DNA of 64,000 nt. It comes from Streptococcus mitis (GTDB taxonomy: Bacteria > Bacillota > Bacilli > Lactobacillales > Streptococcaceae). This document shows, in pieces, positions 1 to 10,770 of the stretch. The position numbers were made by a program, and so were the translations under genes. Where the stretch lies: contig NZ_WIJP01000004.1 of NCBI RefSeq assembly GCF_009496155.1, positions 1 through 64,000 on the forward strand, in the 5' to 3' direction. Each line of letters starts with the position of its first letter. The stretch's first letter is position 1. The notes below the pieces were generated by a model. That model saw nothing but the letters and a program-made list of their open reading frames with translations. It searched no databases and was not told where the DNA came from.

Positions 1-594
1 GAGTTATATGCCAAAACAAAGGAAAATAGTCTGGACATCGAAACTATTATTGGTGATGCGGCTTATTCAGGAAAGGACAACATTCAACTAGCTCGCAAAG
101 AAAAGATTCATTTGGTGTCAAAACTGAACCCTTCTGTTTCAAAAGGTTACCGTAAAGAAGAGGATGCCTTTGAATTTAATAAAGACGCAGGGCTATTTGT
201 CTGTCCAGAAGGACACATGGCTGTTCGCAAAGCAAGGACAGGGGAAAAATATCAAAATAAGAATCAAGTTATCATTCATTACTTTGACATTGAGAAATGC
301 AAGAATTGCCTTTCCAAGGAAGGGTGTTATCAGGAGGGGGTAAAGTCTAAAACTTATTCAATAACCATTAAGAGTAACGACCATCTTTTCCAGAAGAAAT
401 TTCAGGAAACACCTTATTTCAAAGAAATGGTCAGACATCGCTATAAAATCGAAGCGAAGAATGCCGAACTAAAACAGAGACATGGCTTTGATGTCGCAAG
501 GGAATCAGGTCTTTTCAACATGGAGTTACAGGCAGCCACAAGCATCTTCGTGGTCAATATGAAACGAATTATGACCTTAATAAATACAAAATAA
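1..594 (+). pseudogene. IS1182-type transposase, 3' part only
   Basis: The frame is open from base 1, so the gene starts outside the window; 197 C-terminal residues are visible. The segment has the second-Asp motif IIGDAAYSG, a cysteine cluster (CKNC ... C) and a later Glu in KIEAKNAELK, the layout of DDE transposases of the IS1182 group. It ends with MKRIMTLINTK followed directly by a terminator hairpin. Whether the full gene is intact cannot be judged. A decayed IS200 element begins about 80 bases downstream, so this is a nested insertion site. The family assignment comes from motif recognition only. Confidence 0.8.
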
Positions 595-638
595 CCGAGG
601 AATTCGCTCAAATTAACGAGAGATTCCTCGGTTTTCAT
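593..638 (+). terminator. Terminator of the IS1182-type transposase
   Basis: An 11-base stem (aaccgaggaat / attcctcggtt) starts within the stop codon and is followed by a short T-rich run. It probably ends the transposase transcript. Confidence 0.7.
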
Positions 639-671
639 TTCTTTAAAAGTAAGAGGCTTACTTTTTCAGTG

Positions 672-1325
672 GGATCCTATGTGGGTGCGTATCGATGGTT
701 ATATCCAAAAACTCCAAACGAGATAAAATCACCCCTAAGTATAGACGAAAAGTCATCTATAATCAATATCGAAGTAGTTTAGGCGAAATATTTCATCGCT
801 TGTGTAGTTATAAAGGAGTTGAAATTATCGAGGGTCACTTAATGCCAGACCATGTACATATGTTAGTAAGTATTCCACCAAGGATAAGTGTTTCGAGTTT
901 CATGAGTTATTAAAAGGAAAAAGTGCACTCATGATGTTTGACAAACACGCCAATCTCAAGTATAAGTTTGGGAATCGGCATTTCTGGGTGGAAGGTTATT
1001 ATGTGAGTACGGTGGGACTCAATGAAGACACAATTAAGAAATATATTCAAGATGAGAGAAATTATCCAGTGGATGATTTCTTCACGAGTATGAAAATTTG
1101 AAAACGAGTAAAGCATGATATAGCATTAGATAAATTGAGTGTAAAAGAATATGAGGATCCCTTTAGGGATAGTGGTAAGTAATACTAAAGCCTCTTTGAG
1201 AGGCAAGTGACGAGTCAAGAGCAATAAGGCTTGAACAACGTGAAAGCCAGCGTCTTTAGGCGCTGGCTGGTAATTTGGGCTTATAGCCCTGGTACAGACC
1301 ACCCGTTTGACGGGTGGTCGTGATT
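672..1325 (+). mobile_element. Decayed IS200/IS605-type element, copy 1
   Basis: From base 729 to about 1290 this is essentially the same sequence as 45932-46493 (constant offset 45203). The left end (672-720) resembles the left end of copy 2, but about 95 bases with the transposase start codon and first codons are missing. The right end keeps the hairpin gaccacccg / cgggtggtc (1297-1319), the subterminal hairpin type used by single-strand HUH transposases. An internal inverted repeat (agccagcg ... cgctggct) lies near 1247-1270. The element separates the IS1182 remnant from gdhA. Confidence 0.8.
730..1182 (+). pseudogene. IS200-type TnpA (Y1 transposase), broken copy 1
   Basis: The remnant encodes the core of a Y1 single-strand transposase, including the HUH-type motif HLMPDHVHMLVSIPP. 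The start is deleted. The frame is broken at the TAA at 911-913 (SFMSY*) and resumes one frame over as LKGKSALMMFDKH. A second block after TGA 1099-1101 restores KHDIALDKLSVKEYEDPF up to 1182. Both lesions are also present in copy 2, so they predate the duplication. The protein cannot be functional as written. Confidence 0.85.
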
Positions 1326-1383
1326 GTTCTAACAGGGACAAAAGGGGGCGAGTAAGTAATTTCCCAACTGTTTAACTCAACCT

Positions 1384-1413
1384 AAAAATCCCCAATCGAA
1401 GCGATTGAGGATT
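1384..1413 (-). terminator. gdhA terminator
   Basis: On the minus strand a 12-base stem with one mismatch (aatcctcaatcg / cgattggggatt) is followed by TTTTTA. It lies just after the gdhA stop. Confidence 0.7.
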
Positions 1414-1426
1414 AAGCAAATGAATC

Positions 1427-2857
<1,431 letters not shown>

Positions 2858-3017
2858 CTAAAAATTCTTTCAATTTGATTTTTGGGATTGTTTAAAATTG
2901 GAATTTTTTGAAAGTGGATAAAAAACGAACATTTTTCTTATAAATGACTTTCTTAAAGAGAAAAGCTGAAAATATGGTATAATATTAGCAATAAAAGGAA
3001 TCTGGAGGATCAGAATC

Positions 3018-3953
3018 ATGGTATCAACGAAAACACAAATTGCTGGTTTTGAGTTTGACAATTGCTTGATGAATGCAGCAGGTGTGACTTGTATGACGAT
3101 AGCGGAGTTAGAAGGCGTTAAAAACTCAGCGGCAGGAACCTTTGTCACTAAGACAGCGACCTTGGACTTCCGTCAGGGAAATCCTGAGCCACGCTACCAA
3201 GATGTTCCACTTGGTTCTATCAACTCTATGGGCTTGCCAAATAATGGTTTAGATTATTATTTGGATTATCTTTTGGATTTGCAGGAAAAAGAGCCAAACC
3301 GAACTTTCTTCTTATCTCTAGTCGGCATGTCTCCAGAGGAAACCCATACTATCCTGAAAAAAGTCCAAGAGAGTGATTTTCATGGTTTGACTGAGCTAAA
3401 CCTATCTTGTCCAAATGTTCCAGGTAAACCTCAGATTGCCTATGATTTTGAGACAACAGATCAGATTTTGGCAGAAGTATTTGCCTACTTCACCAAGCCT
3501 CTTGGAATTAAATTGCCACCATATTTTGACATTGTTCACTTTGACCAGGCAGCAGCTATTTTCAACAAGTATCCGCTCAAGTTTGTCAATTGTGTTAACT
3601 CTATCGGAAACGGCCTTTATATAGAAGATGAGTCTGTCGTTATTCGTCCTAAAAATGGTTTCGGTGGCATTGGCGGCGAGTATATCAAACCAACCGCTCT
3701 AGCCAATGTACATGCCTTCTACCAACGCTTAAATCCTCAAATCCAAATCATCGGAACAGGTGGCGTTCTGACTGGTCGTGATGCCTTTGAACATATCCTC
3801 TGTGGAGCAAGTATGGTGCAGGTGGGAACGACCCTTCATAAAGAAGGTGTTGGAGCTTTTGAACGCATTACCAATGAACTGAAGGCAATCATGGCGGAAA
3901 AAGGGTATGAGAGTCTAGAAGATTTTCGTGGGAAATTGCGCTATATTGATTAA
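3018..3953 (+). CDS. pyrDA: Dihydroorotate dehydrogenase A (class 1A, fumarate-type)
   Basis: Oxidises dihydroorotate to orotate in pyrimidine synthesis; class 1A enzymes are soluble FMN homodimers that use fumarate. The 311-residue protein carries NSMGLPN (69-75) and the active-site loop [12 protein letters not shown] with Cys131 as catalytic base, the class 1A signature (class 2 has Ser here). The C-terminal [19 protein letters not shown] is the FMN phosphate region. A -10 box (TATAAT, 2978-2983) and the ribosome site TGGAGGAT precede the ATG. It is followed at 32 bases by holA. Confidence 0.96.
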   Translation: MVSTKTQIAGFEFDNCLMNAAGVTCMTIAELEGVKNSAAGTFVTKTATLDFRQGNPEPRYQDVPLGSINSMGLPNNGLDYYLDYLLDLQEKEPNRTFFLSLVGMSPEETHTILKKVQESDFHGLTELNLSCPNVPGKPQIAYDFETTDQILAEVFAYFTKPLGIKLPPYFDIVHFDQAAAIFNKYPLKFVNCVNSIGNGLYIEDESVVIRPKNGFGGIGGEYIKPTALANVHAFYQRLNPQIQIIGTGGVLTGRDAFEHILCGASMVQVGTTLHKEGVGAFERITNELKAIMAEKGYESLEDFRGKLRYID

Positions 3954-3985
3954 ATTCATTAAAAAATCAGAAGAAAGGAGAGAAG

Positions 3986-5023
3986 ATGCTAGCCATTGAA
4001 GAGAGTCAGAAGTTGACTTTATCAAATTTACCGAGCCTGAGCCTTTTTACAGGGACAGATCAGGGCCAGTTTGAAGTGATGAAGAGTCAAGTGTTGAAAC
4101 AGATTGGTTATGATTCTGCTGACCTTAACTTTGCCTACTTTGATATGAAAGAAGTAGTTTACAAGGATGTGGAACTGGAGTTGGTCAGCCTTCCTTTCTT
4201 TGCGGATGAGAAAATCGTGATATTGGATCATTTTGTCGATATCACAACAGCCAAGAAACGCTTTTTGACAGATGATGAGCTCAAGTCGTTTGAGGAATAC
4301 CTTGACAACCCCTCGCCAACAACCAAGTTGTTAATCTTTGCAGAAGGAAAGCTGGATAGCAAAAGACGATTGGTTAAATTACTTAAGCGTGATGCCAAGG
4401 TTTTTGATGCAGTAGAAGCCAAAGAACAAGAACTACGTCAGTATTTTCAAAAGTGGAGTCAGACACAGGGTTTGCAGTTTGCTAATAATTCTTTTGAAAA
4501 TCTCCTTATCAAATCTAGTTTGCAATTTAGCGAAATCCAGAAAAATCTCCTCTTTTTACAATACTATAAGGAAGACTCTGTTATCGAGGAAGAAGATATT
4601 GTCAATGCTATTCCCAAGACCTTACAGGACAATATTTTTGATTTAACTCAGTTTATTCTGACTAAAAAGATGGACCAGGCGCGTGATTTGGTTAGAGACT
4701 TGACCTTGCAAGGTGAAGATGAAATCAAGTTGATTGCAGTCATGCTAGGACAATTTCGGACTTTTACTCAGGTGAAGATTTTGGCGGAGTCTGGGCAAAC
4801 AGAATCTCAGATTGCAAGTAGTCTAGGTAGTTTTCTCGGACGCAACCCCAATCCCTATCAAATCAAGTTTGCGCTGAGGGATTCGCGAGCACTTTCCTTG
4901 AGCTTTTTGAAGCAAGCTATTTCTTATTTGATTGAGACAGACTATCAGATTAAAACAGGTCTTTATGAAAAAGGTTTCCTTTTTGAAAAGGCACTCTTAC
5001 AGATTGCTAGTCAGGTCAATTGA
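3986..5023 (+). CDS. holA: DNA polymerase III subunit delta
   Basis: Clamp-loader subunit that opens the beta sliding clamp during replication. The length (345 residues) fits HolA. The N-terminal part is a divergent AAA+ module without a working Walker A, as expected for delta; the segment SLFTGTDQGQFEVMKSQ sits where the P-loop would be. The middle contains the typical KLLIFAEGKLDSKRRLVKLLK stretch and the C-terminal third is helical (collar domain). Ribosome site AAAGGAGAGAAG. It probably shares a transcript with pyrDA. Confidence 0.93.
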   Translation: MLAIEESQKLTLSNLPSLSLFTGTDQGQFEVMKSQVLKQIGYDSADLNFAYFDMKEVVYKDVELELVSLPFFADEKIVILDHFVDITTAKKRFLTDDELKSFEEYLDNPSPTTKLLIFAEGKLDSKRRLVKLLKRDAKVFDAVEAKEQELRQYFQKWSQTQGLQFANNSFENLLIKSSLQFSEIQKNLLFLQYYKEDSVIEEEDIVNAIPKTLQDNIFDLTQFILTKKMDQARDLVRDLTLQGEDEIKLIAVMLGQFRTFTQVKILAESGQTESQIASSLGSFLGRNPNPYQIKFALRDSRALSLSFLKQAISYLIETDYQIKTGLYEKGFLFEKALLQIASQVN

Positions 5024-5091
5024 CATTTTTTTGAAACTACAACCCGCGTCAACATTATCTTGTCGTGGGTTTCTTGCTGATTTGCTTGTTT

Positions 5092-5290
5092 TATACTCAA
5101 TGAAAATCAAAGAGCAAACTAGGAACTAGCCGCAGGTTGCTCAAAGCACTGCTTTGAGGTTGTAGATAAGACTGACGAAGTCAGCTCAAAACACTGTTTT
5201 GAGGTTGTGGATAGAACTGACGAAGTCAGTAACCATACGTATGGCAAGGCGACGTTGACGTGGTTTGAATTTAGTATTATTCGAAAGTAT
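5092..5290 (-). repeat. BOX element, A1-B2-C1
   Basis: The 199-base repeat equals boxA (59) plus two boxB (45 each) plus boxC (50). BoxC is at the left and boxA at the right, so it reads A-B-B-C on the minus strand. The boxB units are 5139-5183 and 5184-5228. The boxA core ggcaaggcgacgttgacg (about 5243-5260) matches the known BOX consensus. Outer ends are tatactcaatgaaaatc and a degenerate copy of the boxA end near 5281-5290. It fills most of the holA-sodA gap; a weak hairpin (aacccgcg / cgtgggtt, 5041-5071) may end holA transcription. Confidence 0.93.
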
Positions 5291-5336
5291 GTCAGTGATT
5301 TCCTTATCTATAAGCAAAAAACTTGAAAAAAGTGAA

Positions 5337-5350
5337 TGTTTACGTTATCA
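5337..5350 (+). promoter_or_regulatory. Possible CcpA (cre) site upstream of sodA
   Basis: The sequence tgtttacgttatca differs by one position from the cre consensus TGWNANCGNTNWCA. It lies 32 bases before the sodA ATG, downstream of a TTGAAA-like -35. Function is inferred from the match only. Confidence 0.4.
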
Positions 5351-5382
5351 TTTTCATATAGAAAGAAAAAGAGGTATTACAG

Positions 5383-5988
5383 ATGGCTATTATTTTACCA
5401 GATCTTCCATATGCATATGACGCTTTGGAACCATACATCGATGCGGAAACAATGCACTTGCACCATGACAAACACCATCAAACTTATGTCAACAATGCTA
5501 ATGCAGCTCTTGAAAAACACCCTGAAATCGGTGAAAATCTTGAAGCCTTGCTTGCTGATGTAGAATCTATCCCAGCTGATATCCGTCAAGCGCTTATCAA
5601 CAACGGTGGTGGACACTTGAACCACGCTCTTTTCTGGGAATTGATGACTCCTGAGAAAACAGCTCCTTCTGCAGAACTTGCAGCAGCAATCGATGCAACA
5701 TTTGGTTCATTTGAAGAATTCCAAGCAGCCTTCACTGCAGCAGCAACAACTCGTTTCGGTTCTGGATGGGCATGGTTGGTTGTCAACAAAGAAGGTAAAC
5801 TTGAAGTGACTTCAACAGCAAACCAAGATACACCAATCTCAGAAGGTAAAAAACCAATCTTGGGCTTGGACGTTTGGGAACATGCTTACTACGTGAAATA
5901 CCGCAACGTGCGTCCTGACTACATCAAAGCTTTCTTCTCAGTAATCAACTGGAACAAAGTAGATGAATTGTACGCAGCTGCTAAATAA
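5383..5988 (+). CDS. sodA: Manganese superoxide dismutase
   Basis: Converts superoxide to hydrogen peroxide and oxygen in the cytosol. The 201-residue protein has all four metal ligands: His27 (HLHHDKHH), His81 (NHALFWEL), and Asp163 with His167 in DVWEHAYY. Gly76-Gly77 in NNGGGHLNH and the surrounding residues fit the Mn-preferring bacterial group. The start follows AAAGAGGTATTACAG. It is monocistronic, between a BOX element and a strong terminator. Confidence 0.97.
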   Translation: MAIILPDLPYAYDALEPYIDAETMHLHHDKHHQTYVNNANAALEKHPEIGENLEALLADVESIPADIRQALINNGGGHLNHALFWELMTPEKTAPSAELAAAIDATFGSFEEFQAAFTAAATTRFGSGWAWLVVNKEGKLEVTSTANQDTPISEGKKPILGLDVWEHAYYVKYRNVRPDYIKAFFSVINWNKVDELYAAAK

Positions 5989-6040
5989 TGATAGTTGGAG
6001 GGAAGAATTGTTCTTCTCTTTTTAAGGTTATATTATTTTG

Positions 6041-6066
6041 GTCTGACAAAATCGTCAGACTTTTTT
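6041..6066 (+). terminator. sodA terminator
   Basis: A perfect 7-base stem gtctgac / gtcagac with a 6-base loop is followed by six T's. Confidence 0.9.
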
Positions 6067-6144
6067 CATTTTTATGAGAAACGTGCTAACTGCTAGAAAT
6101 TATGGTAGAATAAAGTATTAAGTAATCGTGGAAAAAGGATATCT

Positions 6145-6675
6145 ATGCGAAAAGAAATTGCACCTGAATTATACAACTATAACAAGTTTCCTGGTCCTGA
6201 GTTCCATTTACACGGGGACAAGGTCGAAACGGAAGGGATAGCTTTTTCCTTGGTGGAAAACATCAAGGATGCCTTTGATGTGACGGCTTTTAATCAGCGT
6301 TTTTCAGAAGTCTTAACCAAGTTTGATTATATTGTGGGAGACTGGAGCAACGAACAGCTTCGCCTACGCGGTTTTTACAAGGATGACCGAACAGAAGAAA
6401 AACTTGAAAAAATCAGTCGTTTACAAGACTACCTTTTAGAGTATTGTAGTTATGGTTGTGCCTATTTTGTTCTAGAAAATGAAGCCCCTAAGCGAGCATC
6501 ATTTGACAAGAAAATGCGTAAGAAGGAAGAAGAACAGCCTTCTAAAAAAGGAAAGAAACAGGCTCAAACAAAACGAAAACCGAATGCAGATAAGAAAAAT
6601 AGACGTCGTCAGAAAGACCAGCATTCTCAGAAAGAGGACAAGAGGCAACGTCATTTTGTCATTCGTCAGAAGTGA
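6145..6675 (+). CDS. YutD-family protein (DUF1027)
   Basis: Conserved Firmicutes protein of unknown biochemical role. The first 115 residues hold the family core (VENIKDAFDVTAFNQRFSEV, FDYIVGDWSNEQLRLRGFY, YCSYGCAYFVLEN). From about residue 118 the chain is a low-complexity tail rich in Lys, Arg and Gln, suggesting nucleic-acid contact; that is inference. It lies 20 bases upstream of rlmN and is probably cotranscribed, which gives a loose link to ribosome maturation. Confidence 0.85.
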   Translation: MRKEIAPELYNYNKFPGPEFHLHGDKVETEGIAFSLVENIKDAFDVTAFNQRFSEVLTKFDYIVGDWSNEQLRLRGFYKDDRTEEKLEKISRLQDYLLEYCSYGCAYFVLENEAPKRASFDKKMRKKEEEQPSKKGKKQAQTKRKPNADKKNRRRQKDQHSQKEDKRQRHFVIRQK

Positions 6676-6695
6676 GTAGAGAATAAGGAGAAGAA

Positions 6696-7781
6696 ATGAA
6701 ACCGTCAATTTATAGTTTAACACGTCAAACCATGCAGGAATGGGTTTTGGATCAGGGAGAAAAGAAATTCCGTGCAGATCAAATCTGGGAATGGCTTTAC
6801 CGTAAACGTGTCCAGTCATTTGAAGAGATGACCAACCTTTCCAAGGATTTGATTGCTAAGCTTAATGACCAGTTTGTGGTCAATCCCTTGAAACAACGTA
6901 TTGTTCAAGAGTCTGCTGATGGTACTGTCAAATATCTCTTTGAGTTGCCTGATGGTATGCTGATTGAGACAGTACTCATGCGTCAGCACTACGGTTTGTC
7001 AGTCTGCGTAACGACTCAGGTCGGCTGTAATATCGGTTGTACCTTCTGTGCCTCTGGTTTGATTAAGAAGCAACGTGACCTTAATAACGGTGAAATCGTA
7101 GCGCAAATCATGCTGGTTCAGAAATACTTTGATGAGCGTGGTCAGGATGAACGCGTCAGTCATATCGTTGTCATGGGAATCGGTGAACCCTTTGATAACT
7201 ACAACAATGTCTTGAATTTCGTTCGTACTATCAATGATGACAAGGGGATGGCAATCGGTGCTCGTCACATCACGGTTTCAACCTCAGGTTTGGCCCATAA
7301 AATTCGTGATTTTGCTAATGAAGGGGTTCAGGTCAATCTTGCGGTTTCCCTTCACGCACCTAACAATGAATTGCGCTCAAGCATCATGAAGATTAACCGT
7401 GCCTTTCCGATTGAAAAACTCTTCGCCGCTATCGAGTACTATATCGAAACAACCAATCGCCGTGTGACCTTTGAGTATATCATGCTCAATGAAGTCAATG
7501 ATGGTGTAGAACAAGCCTTGGAATTGTCTGAATTGCTCAAGAATATCAAGAAATTGTCTTATGTAAACTTGATTCCTTATAACCCAGTTAGTGAGCATGA
7601 CCAATATAGCCGTAGTCCTAAAGAGCGCGTCCTGGCCTTCTATGATACGCTTAAGAAAAAAGGGGTTAACTGTGTTGTTCGTCAAGAGCATGGTACTGAT
7701 ATTGATGCAGCTTGTGGACAATTGCGTTCTAATACAATGAAACGCGACCGCCAGAAAGCAGTTGCAGCAGTAAATCCTTAA
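6696..7781 (+). CDS. rlmN: 23S rRNA (adenine-2503-C2) methyltransferase / tRNA m2A37 methyltransferase
   Basis: Radical-SAM enzyme that methylates C2 of A2503 in 23S rRNA and A37 in some tRNAs. The 361-residue protein has the cluster motif CNIGCTFC (Cys111, Cys115, Cys118) and the second conserved Cys340 (DIDAACGQL) that forms the methyl-transfer intermediate. The motif GIGEPFDNY is the SAM-contact loop. Ribosome site AAGGAGAAGAA. Its stop overlaps the next start by one base, implying translational coupling with the VanZ-like gene. Confidence 0.96.
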   Translation: MKPSIYSLTRQTMQEWVLDQGEKKFRADQIWEWLYRKRVQSFEEMTNLSKDLIAKLNDQFVVNPLKQRIVQESADGTVKYLFELPDGMLIETVLMRQHYGLSVCVTTQVGCNIGCTFCASGLIKKQRDLNNGEIVAQIMLVQKYFDERGQDERVSHIVVMGIGEPFDNYNNVLNFVRTINDDKGMAIGARHITVSTSGLAHKIRDFANEGVQVNLAVSLHAPNNELRSSIMKINRAFPIEKLFAAIEYYIETTNRRVTFEYIMLNEVNDGVEQALELSELLKNIKKLSYVNLIPYNPVSEHDQYSRSPKERVLAFYDTLKKKGVNCVVRQEHGTDIDAACGQLRSNTMKRDRQKAVAAVNP

Positions 7782-8263
7782 TGATGAGGAAGACTTATAA
7801 TCATGTTTTGGTCTGGGGAGTCATTTTCTATAGCATTTGCATTGTCTATTTTTGCTTTACTCCTCAAGAACAATCTCCCGTGGGAGTGGAAACTCCAGGT
7901 ATTCAGCATCTTGGACGCCTGGTTTTTCTTTTGACTCCTTTCAATTCTCTTTGGAAACTGGGCGAAGTGAGTGATATGGGACAATTATGTTGGATTTTTC
8001 TACAAAATATCCTCAATGTCTTCTTGCTTTTTCCTTTGGTGTTTCAACTCCTTTATCTCCTTCCAAACTTGCGTAAGACAAGAAAAGTGCTCTTTTTCAG
8101 TTTTCTTCTAAGCCTAGGAATTGAGTGTACGCAGTTAGTCTTAGATTTTTTCTTTGATTTTAATCGCGTCTTTGAGATTGATGATTTGTGGACCAATACC
8201 TTGGGTAGCTATCTGGCTTGGCTCCTCTATAAACGATTACATAAAAACAAGATAAGGAATTAA
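7781..8263 (+). CDS. VanZ-family membrane protein
   Basis: A 160-residue protein with about four hydrophobic segments and the VanZ-like pattern FCFTPQEQSP ... PFNSLWKLGE ... NILNVFLLFPLVFQ ... GIECTQLVLDFFFDFNRVFEIDDLWTN. VanZ relatives are linked to teicoplanin tolerance and envelope properties, but the activity is unknown. The start is ambiguous between adjacent ATGs at 7781 and 7784; the first overlaps the rlmN stop. It ends one base before the ABC-F gene, so the three genes form one operon. Confidence 0.85.
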   Translation: MMRKTYNHVLVWGVIFYSICIVYFCFTPQEQSPVGVETPGIQHLGRLVFLLTPFNSLWKLGEVSDMGQLCWIFLQNILNVFLLFPLVFQLLYLLPNLRKTRKVLFFSFLLSLGIECTQLVLDFFFDFNRVFEIDDLWTNTLGSYLAWLLYKRLHKNKIRN

Positions 8264-8264
8264 A

Positions 8265-9806
8265 ATGAGTATTTTAGAAGTTAAAAATCTGAGTCACGGT
8301 TTTGGTGACCGTGCAATTTTTGAAGATGTGTCCTTCCGTCTCCTCAAGGGAGAACATATCGGTCTGGTTGGTGCCAATGGTGAAGGAAAATCAACCTTTA
8401 TGAGCATCGTGACTGGCAAAATGCTGCCAGATGAAGGGAAGGTTGAGTGGTCCAAATATGTGACAGCAGGTTACTTGGATCAGCACTCTGTCCTTGCTGA
8501 AGGGCAGTCGGTACGTGATGTTCTCCGTACAGCCTTTGATGAGCTGTTTAAAGCAGAAGTCCGAATCAATGACCTCTATACGGAAATGGCTGAAGACGGT
8601 GCGGATGTTGATGCTCTTATGGAAGAAGTTGGCGAACTTCAAGACCGTTTAGAGAGTCGTGATTTCTATACCTTGGATGCTAAGATTGACGAAGTAGCGC
8701 GTGCCCTCGGTGTCATGGACTTTGGCATGGATACAGATGTAACCTCTTTGTCAGGTGGACAAAGAACCAAGGTGCTTTTGGCTAAACTCCTCCTTGAAAA
8801 GCCTGATATCTTGCTGCTGGACGAGCCGACCAACTACTTGGATGCTGAGCATATTGATTGGCTCAAGCGCTATCTCCAAAACTATGAGAATGCCTTTGTC
8901 CTTATTTCACACGATATTCCATTCCTAAATGACGTTATCAATATTGTCTACCATGTGGAAAATCAACAGCTGACGCGTTATTCTGGTGACTACTACCAGT
9001 TCCAAGAAGTCTATGCTATGAAGAAATCTCAGCTAGAGGCAGCCTACGAACGTCAGCAGAAAGAGATTGCCGACCTTAAAGATTTTGTCGCACGAAACAA
9101 AGCGCGTGTTGCAACACGAAACATGGCCATGTCTCGCCAAAAGAAATTGGATAAGATGGATATTATCGAACTGCAAAGTGAGAAACCAAAACCATCCTTT
9201 GATTTCAAACCAGCTCGTACGCCAGGCCGCTTTATCTTCCAAGCCAAGGATTTGCAGATTGGTTATGACCGTCCACTTACAAAGCCCTTAAACCTAACCT
9301 TTGAACGTAATCAAAAGGTTGCTATTATCGGGGCAAATGGTATCGGGAAAACAACTCTCTTGAAGTCTCTCTTGGGAATTATTCCACCAATCGCTGGGGA
9401 AGTGGAACGCGGTGACTACCTAGAACTCGGTTACTTTGAACAAGAAGTAGAAGGTGGTAATCGTCAAACACCACTAGAGGCTGTCTGGAATGCCTTTCCA
9501 GCCCTCAACCAAGCAGAAGTTCGTGCAGCCCTTGCCCGTTGTGGCCTGACAACCAAGCATATCGAAAGCCAGATTCAGGTCTTGTCAGGTGGGGAACAAG
9601 CCAAGGTGCGTTTCTGTCTCTTGATGAATCGTGAAAACAACGTTTTAGTGCTGGACGAGCCGACCAACCACTTGGATGTGGATGCCAAGGATGAACTCAA
9701 ACGTGCTCTCAAAGAATACAAGGGATCTATCCTTATGGTCTGCCACGAGCCAGACTTTTATGAAGGCTGGATGGACCAAATCTGGGATTTTAATAATCTA
9801 ACTTAA
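8265..9806 (+). CDS. ABC-F family ATPase, YkpA/YbiT-like
   Basis: Duplicated ATP-binding protein without membrane segments, the ABC-F class that acts on ribosomes. Walker A motifs are GANGEGKST (36-44) and GANGIGKTT; signatures are LSGGQRTK and LSGGEQAK; Walker B motifs are LLLDEPTNYLD and LVLDEPTNHLD. The inter-domain linker is charged and helical (MKKSQLEAAYERQQKEIADL), as in translation factors of this class. At 513 residues it fits the YkpA/YbiT subgroup more than antibiotic-protection types. The exact role is not established. Confidence 0.9.
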   Translation: MSILEVKNLSHGFGDRAIFEDVSFRLLKGEHIGLVGANGEGKSTFMSIVTGKMLPDEGKVEWSKYVTAGYLDQHSVLAEGQSVRDVLRTAFDELFKAEVRINDLYTEMAEDGADVDALMEEVGELQDRLESRDFYTLDAKIDEVARALGVMDFGMDTDVTSLSGGQRTKVLLAKLLLEKPDILLLDEPTNYLDAEHIDWLKRYLQNYENAFVLISHDIPFLNDVINIVYHVENQQLTRYSGDYYQFQEVYAMKKSQLEAAYERQQKEIADLKDFVARNKARVATRNMAMSRQKKLDKMDIIELQSEKPKPSFDFKPARTPGRFIFQAKDLQIGYDRPLTKPLNLTFERNQKVAIIGANGIGKTTLLKSLLGIIPPIAGEVERGDYLELGYFEQEVEGGNRQTPLEAVWNAFPALNQAEVRAALARCGLTTKHIESQIQVLSGGEQAKVRFCLLMNRENNVLVLDEPTNHLDVDAKDELKRALKEYKGSILMVCHEPDFYEGWMDQIWDFNNLT

Positions 9807-9822
9807 AAATGAGGACAAAAGA

Positions 9823-9857
9823 AATACAGTACCGAATGTGGGTACTGTATTTTTTGG
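9823..9857 (+). terminator. Terminator after the ABC-F gene
   Basis: An 11-base perfect stem (aatacagtacc / ggtactgtatt) with a 7-base loop is followed by a T-run. Confidence 0.9.
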
Positions 9858-9870
9858 TTTTTAAGATTTA

Positions 9871-9976
9871 ATACTCTTCGAAAATCAAATTCAAACCTCG
9901 TCAACGTTGCCTTGCCGTACTCAAGTACAGCCTGCGGCTAGTTTCCTAGTTTGCTCTTTGATTTTCATTGAGTATA
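9871..9976 (+). repeat. BOX element, A-C type without boxB
   Basis: A 106-base element beginning atactcttcgaaaatc and ending gattttcattgagtata. The boxA core (cgtcaacgttgccttgccgta) is joined directly to boxC through a small palindrome, gtactcaagtac, with no 45-base boxB. Its boxC end runs into the slrA gene, so the last slrA codons and stop lie inside the repeat. Confidence 0.9.
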
Positions 9977-10770
9977 AAATCATAGTCTTTCAGAACTTCG
10001 ATGCTATCGATAGTAATAGCAGTCGTTGGCTTGTCTTTTTCATCTTTTTCGGCTTTGGCAATTTTATCTACAACATCCATACCGTCAATCACTTGACCAA
10101 AGACTGGGTGTTTGCCATCTAGACTAGGGTTTCCCCCTTCTTTATAGGCTTCGATGATTTTCTTTGGATACTTGCTTGTAGGGAGTTTAGCAGAGGTATC
10201 TGTAGAGTTTTGGTTGATGAAGAACTGGCTGCCATTGGTGTTTGGTTGACCAGTATTAGCCATAGAAAGAGCACCACGGATGTTATAGAGATAAGGAGTA
10301 ATCTCGTTTTTGAAACCAGTTCCCTTGTCTTTTGTCTTATCCTTGTCATGCCAGATAGACTGACCACCTGTACCGTCTCCCTTTGGATCTCCAGTTTGAA
10401 CCATGAAGCCATCTATGACACGGTGGAAGGTAATGCCGTTATAGTAGCCTTCTTTGGCATGAGTGAGGAAGTTTTCAACCGCTAAAGGAGCGAGTTTAGG
10501 GAAGAGCTTAATGCGAATATCACCTTGGCTTGTGTGGAGAATTACTTCTGCTTCATCTTCAGCAACTTCCTTAGAAAGTTGCGGGAAATTGGCGTTTTCA
10601 TTTGTCAAAGCATCATTTAACTCCTTGGCAGATTGGGCAGCTGCTTTGGAGCTTTCCTCAGCGGCCAAGCTAGAATCTACATAGTCATCACCACGCAAAC
10701 TACGTTGGATGTTGCTACATCCAGCTAGGGCTACAGTGGATAGTAAAAGAAGGGTTGCTAGTTTTTTCAT
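9946..10770 (-). CDS. slrA: Cyclophilin-type peptidyl-prolyl isomerase lipoprotein
   Basis: Surface lipoprotein rotamase that assists folding of exported proteins; SlrA contributes to colonisation in pneumococcus. A lipoprotein signal ends in LALAGC-type lipobox with Cys18 as lipidated residue. A linker (19-75) precedes the cyclophilin domain with [24 protein letters not shown] and NGSQFFI, covering the active-site Arg, Phe and Gln. The length is 274 residues. The last nine or ten residues (ILNENQRAN) and the stop are encoded by the BOX element, so the C-terminus is likely altered relative to the ancestral protein. Confidence 0.93.
   Translation of the reverse strand: MKKLATLLLLSTVALAGCSNIQRSLRGDDYVDSSLAAEESSKAAAQSAKELNDALTNENANFPQLSKEVAEDEAEVILHTSQGDIRIKLFPKLAPLAVENFLTHAKEGYYNGITFHRVIDGFMVQTGDPKGDGTGGQSIWHDKDKTKDKGTGFKNEITPYLYNIRGALSMANTGQPNTNGSQFFINQNSTDTSAKLPTSKYPKKIIEAYKEGGNPSLDGKHPVFGQVIDGMDVVDKIAKAEKDEKDKPTTAITIDSIEVLKDYDFILNENQRAN

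Noticed and set aside
910..1116. Minus-strand 68-residue ORF in both IS200 copies
   Set aside because: Identical in both copies only because the DNA is duplicated; it is antisense to the transposase and has no ribosome site.
9033..9291. Several overlapping ORFs inside the ABC-F gene
   Set aside because: They are other-frame shadows of a well-supported coding sequence.
9871..9976. RUP element of pneumococcus
   Set aside because: The length is close to RUP, but the sequence holds the boxA core and boxC end and matches the modular BOX at 5092, so BOX is the better call.
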